This document shows positions 57,047-64,000 of a DNA stretch of 64,000 nt, one piece after another. A model generated the notes under the pieces. It was not told where the DNA came from. It saw only the letters and a list, made by a program, of their open reading frames with translations, and made no database searches. Source of the DNA: Bactrocera neohumeralis. Lineage: Eukaryota > Arthropoda > Insecta > Diptera > Tephritidae. A program made the position numbers and the translations under genes. The stretch is from positions 46,584,574 to 46,648,573 of the forward strand of contig NC_065921.1 of the NCBI RefSeq assembly GCF_024586455.1, read 5' to 3'. Position 1 is the stretch's first letter. Each line of letters begins with the position of its first letter.

Positions 57047-58208
57047 GGTATTTCCCTGCATCGTGTGCTGATAAGCGAGTTGTTGAAGCACGGACGTGAG
57101 GTATGTAGAAAGAAATGTGGTGTAGTGTGAAACCATAGATGTATATATAAAATTTTATCTAAAAGCTGGTACTTATTTTTAATTCCTCAGGTCACCATGA
57201 TAACGGCACTCACGCTGGAGCCAGAAAAAAACTAGGCGGCAATTACACGGAGATTCTCATAGAGCCGGTTTATGACTTTTGGTCGGAAAGTAAGTGAAAA
57301 TCACACTTAATACCATATTATATCTGTAAAGTAACTACCCGCAACTAACACTAAAATTAGACTTTACTTCTATCAGGATGCATTCTTAGCCTTGGCACAT
57401 GTCTACAATATACCCGTTATAAGCGCGACCACATTTGCACAACAAACATATATGAGAGGTCAAACGTGCCCCATGGCAATATACCGCTAACGGAACATAT
57501 GAGCTTTTTCGAGCGCGTCCATAACACGTACACCGCATTGTGCACGGACTTGGACCTCCAGTTTAGGTATTTTCCGAAAATGTTCATATGTGCTGGTGCA
57601 GAAATATTCCGGACACTTGCCGAGTAAGTCTTAGATAAAACTTGAAATAAACCACAATTCTTACATACACTTCTTCTACTTTGCAGTGAAATTCCCCAGC
57701 ATTTCCGAAATGAATAGAAATCTCTCAGCCATACTGATCAACAACTATACTCCATTGTCGACAGCTGGACCCAGGACGGATAACATGATCAATGTCGGTG
57801 GCATGCATATCTACTCGCCAAAAGCGTTGCCCACCGATATATAGCAATTCCTGAATGAGACCGAACATGGCATCTTGGCCCATCCTAATGTGCGTGTTTC
57901 CATTTCACACGACGGTCTCTTTGCATATCGCGACAATATCAAACGCATTTCACGCGAACATTTTCTACGATCGTCCCATGGGTCCACGTGAGGCTGCGCT
58001 CTACTTGATCGATTACGTAATACGTCATAAGGGCGCGCGTAATTTGCGCTCTGCCGGCTTGGACTTGAAGTGGTACCAATTCTATTTGCTGGACGTAATC
58101 GCTTTTGTATTTGCCGCCGCCGCTGTTGGCATTGGAATTCTTGTTCTGTTGATACGCTGGATCTTGCGGCAAATCAGCAGTGAACAGATCAAGCAGAAAG
58201 TGAATTAG
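57047..58208 (+). pseudogene. UDP-glycosyltransferase pseudogene, introns retained
   Basis: Insect UGTs are ER membrane enzymes that transfer sugar from UDP-sugar to lipophilic compounds. Four exons with good splice sites are visible: to 57100 (HRVLISELLKHGRE), 57191-57289 (VTMITALTLEPE; NYTEILIEPVYDFW), 57377-57623 (DAFLALAHVYNIPVISATT; PLTEHMSFFERVHNTYTALC) and 57687-58208 (SISEMNRNLSAILINNYTPL; ILAHPNVRVSISHDGLFAY; YDRPMGPREAALYLIDYVI). The C-terminus is complete, with a membrane segment at about 58085-58170 (FYLLDVIAFVFAAAAVGIGI) and a short basic tail. Damage: one-base losses near 57230 and 57440, a TAG at 57842, a deletion near 57878 removing most of the sugar-donor domain before ILAHPNV, and another near 57935 after the first half of the UGT signature (HGG is HDG). 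Introns show it is a decayed gene, not a retrocopy. Confidence 0.9.
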
Positions 58209-58384
58209 TATATTTCTATGAATTGCTGTTGATTTGAAAAAAATATGAGGTAATGTGTTTTTTTTTTATTTGTATGTAAAGCTCAATTCGAGCTAATTTA
58301 AATTATATAAAAAAAATAAATATTTGTAATATTAAATATATGAACATGATTAGGAAATCGCTTTGAATTATTGAATACTTTGAC

Positions 58385-58615
58385 ATGTTTACACTTAGTG
58401 GAAGCATTGCCATGGAAAATTGTCAAATAATTGTTTCCCACGATAATCGTATCTACGTAACCGGAAAGTATGCGAATGCGGGTCAAAATCTTAAATATGA
58501 AATTGTATGCAATTTGGAGTTTGTTGTTTATCCTAGACAACCAATGATTGACGGTGAAAAAAGTTTGGGTATATTCTTGGTAAGATTGGAACGTATCAAG
58601 GAAGAACTCGCCTAG
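58385..58615 (+). other. Unidentified 76-residue open frame
   Basis: The frame has protein-like composition (MENCQIIVSHDNRIYVTGKY; NLEFVVYPRQPMIDGEKSLG; LVRLERIKEELA). I do not recognise it. It starts about 175 bases after the UGT stop. It could be an exon or a remnant of an unknown gene; no splice sites or homologous repeat were identified. Confidence 0.25.
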
Positions 58616-58703
58616 AAGCGGCTAGTTTAGCCCAATAGGTGAATAATTGTTCCCTCAGGACAACCCTTCTCTCTAGTATGTGTTAATATTTTCGTTATTT
58701 TTA

Positions 58704-59125
58704 TACCCTGAACAGGGTATATTAAGTTTGTCACAAAGTTTGTAACACCCAGAAAGAAGGATCGGAAACCCTATAAGGTATATATGTATATACTATAAAT
58801 GATAAGTATGTTGAGCTGAGTCGATTTAGCCATGTCTATATCCGAACCATGTATATATACGAACCAGTACCTCAGTTTTTAAGATATCGTTTTGAAATTT
58901 TGCAGTCGGATGCCGATATCGGTCCACTATAACATATAGCTGCCATACAAACTGAACGATCGGACGTGGTATCTTCACGAAACTTGACATGGATTACTGC
59001 TTAAGGTAATAATATAATCTCCGAAAAATTTTTTCAGATCTGATTACTATAGCATATAGCTTCCATGGAAACTAAACACATAGTTACTAAAACAAATGCA
59101 CCTGTGAAGGGTTTCTTGTTTTCTT
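58704..59125 (+). repeat. DINE-like repeat B, short copy
   Basis: Has a recognisable start (ATACCCTGAACAGGGTATAT, itself a hairpin) and end (AATGCACCTGTGAAGGG). The tetranucleotide tract is missing, so it is internally deleted. Confidence 0.75.
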
Positions 59126-59219
59126 TGATTTGCACGCTATAGTTTTGCTGATCCCTTTCATCGTTGCGCTCAAACTATTTGGAACTCTCAATGAAACTTA
59201 TTTTATCCGGTTTGTTTTT

Positions 59220-59425
59220 TGTGAGCAACCATTCAAGGTTTTGTTGCCTGAGGGGCTCCAAGTATTTTATGCAAGGTTTGTGATAAAGCTGGGTATTCGC
59301 AGAGAAAGTGGAACACCGTTTCCGTATTCATTTCATGCTTGTATCTGCAGAAAATATTTATTTAAGGCAAATCAGTTTCTAAATCATGGTCTCCAACACC
59401 CCAGTGCCCCATATTAGTAACTGTA
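59220..59425 (-). pseudogene. LINE (Jockey/R1-like) C-terminal fragment
   Basis: The minus strand gives TNMGHWGVGDHDLETDLP, then FCRYKHEMNTETVFHFLCEY and PALSQTLHKILG. This resembles the C-terminal Cys/His region of Jockey- or R1-type LINE proteins (CR.C..EEET..HFLC.CPAL...R...LG). It is short, with several stops. Confidence 0.55.
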
Positions 59426-60554
59426 AGTCTGTATATGCTCTTTCTGGACCTAGATAGTACATCAATATAAATAGCTTTATCAACCCTACTGCCTTTTTCT
59501 CCTGCAGATATTGGCTACGTTGAAATTAGTTTGTGGTGTCGACAAGGCAAGCAATACCTTGGGCTACCTGTGTATATGTTCGCTTTTTGCAGTCGTCTTT
59601 AAAACTTTTTTTGGAAGATTCGCGGTGAGCATTGAGATATTACCTCAGGATCGCAGTTGCAAAGAACTCCTGGGCGCGGTCCTGCTTTCTAATATGTTTA
59701 ATGTACATATCTTCTAAGCCACTAAAGCTACAACAATCAAATTTGCCTAGCACAATATAATAGGAACCTCTACCGACAGTGTGATAACCCCGCTGACTCA
59801 CCATGTAACGGTATGGTTAGAAACTACTAAAAGTGCAAAAAATCAATAACAAAAATCGCCAAGGATTAAATTTTGCACTAATAATTTTTTTAAAGTGTGC
59901 CACTTTATGACCAAAAATTGCTAAAATAAAACCAAACCTGAAAACCGAATATGTGGAGCCTTCCAGCTATACTTGGTTTTAACCGAAAATATCGATCAGT
60001 ATATCGGATATACAACTGAAATTTAGAGAGAATCATTTCCTGACAATAGTTATTCTATGTATCAAAATGGGTTGAATCGGGTCCATACTTCCCTGAACCC
60101 CCATATACCTACTATAAAGATTTTCAAACATCGAAGTGACTTTGTCCCGCATAGTTTCATGACATCCTGGTAGTTTGAATGTATTGTTTTACAGAGTATT
60201 TCGAATGTATTTTATGTATTTCAGAAAGACAAGATACTATTGATTAATTTGATGTGACATTTGCCGCAGATTTTGACGAATGGGCTTTTGCCAAAATTAA
60301 GCTTTGAAATTCATTTCATTTTCAAATTCATATCCCAACTTGATTCAGAGTTCTATGAGAGAAAAAAACAGAAATAAATATGATCAAACTCTTCAGTCCT
60401 AAAATCACTTATCAATACAAGAGATATGGAACAGAACTGACAAACATTTTTTATTTTACCATATGCTCCGTTCATATCTATTATACAATAAGCCTGTTGT
60501 TAGCTGTTTAAAGTTTAAAGAAAGAAATTAACAATTAGAGAGAATTTATGTTTA
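59426..60554. other. Repeat debris, no gene
   Basis: About 59880-60200 has worn DINE-like wording (TGCCACTTTATGACCAAAAA, TCGAAGTGACTTTGTCCCGC). Otherwise nothing is recognised. Confidence 0.5.
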
Positions 60555-61165
60555 AAAGAAATATTTTTTTTGAATGGCCTTTACGTCTACATAACGCTTT
60601 CCTTTCATGAGCAAATGCATTTTCCGAAAGAAAGAAGTCGCACTGTGCCATATCAGGTGAAAAGTTAATCGTTAAAATGTGATTTTTGGTCAAATAATCG
60701 GTCACAAGCATCGAACGATAAGAGCAATTTTTAGCCGTCAGTCAATTTGTGCGGAACAAACCGTGTACACACCTTTCGTGAGCCCAAATGTTCGGTAAAA
60801 ATGCGATAAATCGATGTTTTGGAGATATTCAATTCCATTTCCGTGAATTTCAATGATGATTTTGGCTGATTTGTGATGAACAGTTTCACGCTCACGTTCG
60901 ATAGAATTTCCGGTGATCACGGATTTTGATTGGCTTACATGTTGTTCGTCATTTATGTCCTCACGACCACTTTGAAAGCATTGAAACCACTTTACTAATT
61001 TTAAAACAAAACTTAATGTTGCCTCTTTGTTCGAAGCTCATTTTCGCACCGATGACACAAACATACTGACACTTAAAACGCAATAACTTTACTTCCAATA
61101 AATGAAATGTCATGAAATTTACTGGACAATTGATAAAGATAGGAGATTCTAACGCACCAGTCGAC
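60555..61165 (-). mobile_element. Internally deleted mariner, relative of the copy at 7.9-8.5 kb
   Basis: On the minus strand the leader (TGGTGCGTTAGAATCTCC, GTTATTGCGTTTTAAGTG) is followed by the transposase N-terminus in broken frames. This contains SKIIIEIHGNGIEYLQNID with another-frame EMELNISKTSIYRIFTEHLG, then RKVCTRFVPHKLT. After a deletion come the LVTDYLTKNH-like region and CDFFLS/KCICS at the third Asp, ending near RYVDVKAIQ. The first Asp and the HDNAPSH block are gone. The left end of the element is truncated. Confidence 0.75.
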
Positions 61166-61899
61166 ATATAGATGACCAGGTGGAAAGCACCTTTAGTTTA
61201 AGCTTTTGCTAGACTTCTCATAGTTAAATATGAATACATTTTTTAGTTAACTGAAAAACTGAGATAAGTTGCACTAATTATTATTAATTTAATTTTTAAT
61301 CAATTGATTTAATTTAATCAACAAAAAAATTATTTGTGGAAGGAAAGAGTAAAAGTGAAGATAATGGCTAATTACTACATATTCGTATAATAATCGTGTA
61401 TCACTATTTTTATAGGAATTTTAAAGAAACATCTGTGATTTTTAAGAATTAGGTCGTTTAAATCAGTGACAGTTCAACTAAATTCACTGAAATTTTAGGG
61501 TAATATATCGGTTAGATTATTCGAATTATTATATTTTATTTCAAGTATTTATAATTCGTAATTTTTTTTTAATTATTTGGACACAAAAAATCGATTAAAG
61601 AATTCTACAACATACTTAGAAAGTATACTATATGTATATGTATTATTCAGACTCTTACTCATACACTTCAACAGATTATTTCACATGTATGTTTGAGTAA
61701 ATCAAGTTGTCCATATATTTATTAAACGGGGATAATTTGTATTTAAACACGTCACTCATACGCCTCGACGAACAAGCGGCTACAATCATACGAACACGCA
61801 TATATTCCACTCATGCATGACATTAATATGCAATAGCGAGGCTTTTGGATTGCCTTTCGGTCGTACGCACTCAGCCTGCATAAATTTACTGGTAGGAAT
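61166..61899. other. AT-rich tract, nothing recognised
   Basis: No supported gene or repeat until the LINE leader begins. Confidence 0.45.
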
Positions 61900-64000
61900 T
61901 GTATAACGTAAAATGATCAGGAGGATGGAGTCATGTGTAGAAGTTCACGCAAGTGAGGAAAGTTGTCTGATCGCCATTCACTTGGTAGCGGCCAGAAGCG
62001 ATTCTTTTACACATGGCTCAAGCAGCTCACTACTTCCGGTCTTTGACCAAGTATCCTCTGGGTAGCCTAAGAACATCCGTTCGAAGGCGAGCTAAAGTGA
62101 GAAGGCGAAACATCCCCTACATAGGGTTCTGCGCTGGGTTTGGGACACGCCACGTAAAAAGCTCACCCCAATGAAACGGTAAATTCAGCCTCCACGACGA
62201 AACATCCCCAAATGGGTTGAGGCTGATTGACTTCGCCGGGGCGCAAGATATGGTTATCTGTAGTACTAGATTCCAGCATAAGAAGATTCATCAAGCTACC
62301 TGGCTGTCTCCGGATCGAAAAACTACCAACCAGATCGATCATGTTGTGATAGATGGAAGACACGTCTCCAGTGTTTTAGATGTCCGTGCGCTCCGAGGTC
62401 CTAACATCGACTCGGACCACTATCTTGTTGCAGCTAAGATTCGCACCCGCCTCTGTGCAGCAAAAAACGCGCGCCACCAAACACAAGGAAGGTTCGACGT
62501 CGAGAAGCTGCAATCACAACAGACAGCCGAACGATTTTCTACTCGGCTTGCACTTCTGCTCTTTGAGAGCACTCGTCAACAACTCGGTATAAGGGAACTG
62601 TGGGACGGCATTTCAAACTCCTTACGTACAGCTGCAACCGAAACCATTGGTTTTCGGAAAGTGCAAAAGAACAGCTGGTACGACGAGGAGTGCCGTGTCG
62701 CAGCGGAGAGAAAACAGGCTGCCTACCTCGCAACGTTACGATCGACCACTACACGTGCGCAATGGGATAGATACCGAGGGTTGAAGAGGGAAGCGAGACG
62801 CATTTGTAGACAGAAGAAGAAAGAGGCCGAAATGCGTGAGTACGAAGAGCTTGATAAGCTGGCCGACAGGGGTAATGCTCGAAAATTCTACGAAAAAATG
62901 CGGCGGCTTACAGAAGGTTTCAAGACCGGAGCATACTCTTGTAGAACCCCCAAGGGTGACCTAGTCACTGATGCCCAGAGCATAGTTAAATTATGGAGGG
63001 AACACTTCTCCAGCCTGCTGAATGGCAGTGAACGCACAACACCAGGAGAAGAAGAACCCGATTCCCCAATCGATGACGATGGAGCAGACGTTCCATTGCC
63101 CGACCATGAAGAAGTTCGAATAGCAATTGCCCGCCTGAAGAACAACAAAGCGGCAGGGGCCGATGGATTGCTGGCCGAGCTATTCAAACACGGCGGCGAA
63201 GAATTAATAGGGAGCAAGCATCAGCTTCTTTGTAAAATATGGTCGGACGAAAGCATTTCCAACGATTGGAATTTAAGTGTGCTATGCCCAATCCATTGAA
63301 AAGGAGACCCACAATCTGCGCCAACTACCGTGGGATTAGCCTCCTCAACATCGCGTATAAGGTTCTATCGAGCGTATTGTGTGAAAGATTAAAGCCCACC
63401 GTCAACAAACTGATTGGACCTTATCAGTGTGGCTTCAGACCTGGAAAATCAACAACCGACCAGATATTCACCATGCGCCAAATCTTGGAAAAGACCCGTG
63501 AAAGAAGAATCGACACACACCACCTCTTCGTCGATTTCAAAGCTGCTTTCGACAGCACGAAAAGGAGCTGCCTTTATGCCGCGATGTCTGCATTTGGTAT
63601 CCCCGCAAAACTGATACGGCTGTGTAAGCTGACGTTGAGCAATACCAAAAGCTCCGTCAGAATCGGAAAGGACCTCTCCGAGCCGTTCGATACCAAAACG
63701 AGGTTTCAGGCAAGGCGATTCCCTATCGTGTGACTTTTTCAACCTGCTTCTGGAGAAAATAGTTCGAGTTGCAGAACTTAATAGAGAAGGTACAATCTTT
63801 TATAAGAGTGTACAGGTGCTGGCGTATGCCGATGATATTGATATCATCGGCCTTAACACCCGCGCCGTTAGTTCTGCTTTCTCCAGACTGGACAAGGAAG
63901 CAAAACAAATGGGTCTGGCAGTGAACGAGGGCAAAACGAAGTATCTCCTGTCATCAAACAAACAGTCGTCGCACTCGCGACTTGGAACTCACGTCACTGT
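61900..64000 (+). mobile_element. LINE (RTE-like), second copy, runs off the window
   Basis: The leader at about 61900-62165 (CATTCACTTGGTAGCGGCCA, CCCTACATAGGGTTCTGCGC, CCAATGAAAC) is the GC-richer 5' UTR I associate with this tephritid LINE. It joins, through a deletion that removed the N-terminal half of the endonuclease, to coding sequence at about 62175. From 63330 to 64000 it is nearly identical to 21368-22040. The right end is outside the window. Confidence 0.85.
62175..64000 (+). pseudogene. LINE endonuclease/reverse transcriptase, frame broken
   Basis: The frame opens in the endonuclease C-terminal part (FSLHDETSPNGLRLIDFAG; FQHKKIHQATWLSPDRKTTN; QIDHVVIDGRH; RGPNIDSDHYLVAAKIRTRL, with the conserved SDH). 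It continues through a Lys/Arg-rich linker (RQKKKEAEMREYEELDK) and KNNKAAGADGLLAELFK to SVLCPIH. Lesions: a TGA at 63297-63299 where the family has Lys, a one-base loss near 63307, and a one-base gain near 63700 (FDTKTRFQ instead of FDTKRGFRQGD). The RT then continues in the shifted frame to YADD at about 63825-63836 and the window end. Endonuclease residues upstream of FSLHDE are deleted, so the copy is inactive. Confidence 0.88.

Noticed and set aside
57047..58208. UGT as a functional gene
   Set aside because: Frameshifts, a stop and loss of the donor-binding domain exclude activity despite good splice sites.
1..64000. tRNA, rRNA, riboswitch or bacterial operon features
   Set aside because: No cloverleaf with conserved TTCGA/GGTTC arms, no rRNA core motifs and no closely packed gene series were recognised by eye.

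Overview
The window looks like intergenic, transposon-rich DNA from a higher dipteran, most likely a tephritid fruit fly. This rests on the strong AT bias, abundant DINE-like repeats carrying (CCGT)n tracts, Tc1, mariner, hAT, Ty3/gypsy and copia elements of insect type, and an insect-type UDP-glycosyltransferase (UGT). It is an inference; I could not run a database search. There are no bacterial operons, no recognisable tRNA or rRNA genes, and no intact host gene. One 100-base assembly gap lies at 191-290.

Layout. 0.3-1.4 kb: DINE-like repeat A. 1.47-4.37 kb: a TTAA-flanked DNA transposon with a Kolobok/Mutator-like transposase, split by a hAT element with a perfect 8-bp target duplication. 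6.7-9.6 kb: a decayed mariner inside DINE-like repeat B, a deleted mariner, and a second repeat A. 11.45-13.9 kb: a Tc1-like element containing a third repeat A. 14-21 kb: mostly featureless AT-rich DNA with diverged repeats. 21.25-23.6 kb: a fourth repeat A split by a 5'-truncated LINE. 23.9-25.4 kb: a Tc1 end and a Helitron Rep/helicase remnant. 28.26-29.0 kb: a TTAA-flanked MITE. 29.7-34.25 kb: a decayed gypsy element of CsRn1 type. 35.1-46.1 kb: a copia element split by a gypsy element (36.7-44.9 kb), which itself carries a foreign insert with a spliced orphan gene fragment. 48.8-49.8 kb: a non-autonomous DNA transposon. 51.5-53.2 kb: an orphan transposase-like gene with only two disabling lesions. 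57.0-58.2 kb: a UGT pseudogene that keeps its introns. 58.7-62 kb: repeat and mariner debris. 61.9-64 kb: a second LINE of the same subfamily, running off the end.

How it fits together. Almost every coding signal is a mobile-element gene, and the nesting gives a relative chronology: hAT into the Kolobok-like element, gypsy into copia, LINE into repeat A, repeat A into Tc1. The only cellular gene, the UGT, has lost its catalytic core.

The best candidate for something poorly described is the orphan protein at 51.5-53.2 kb. It shows a plausible D-D-E arrangement and shares a C-terminal H-x4-H ... SEE signature with the orphan fragment at 42.8-43.5 kb. I found no defence system, CRISPR array or biosynthetic cluster.
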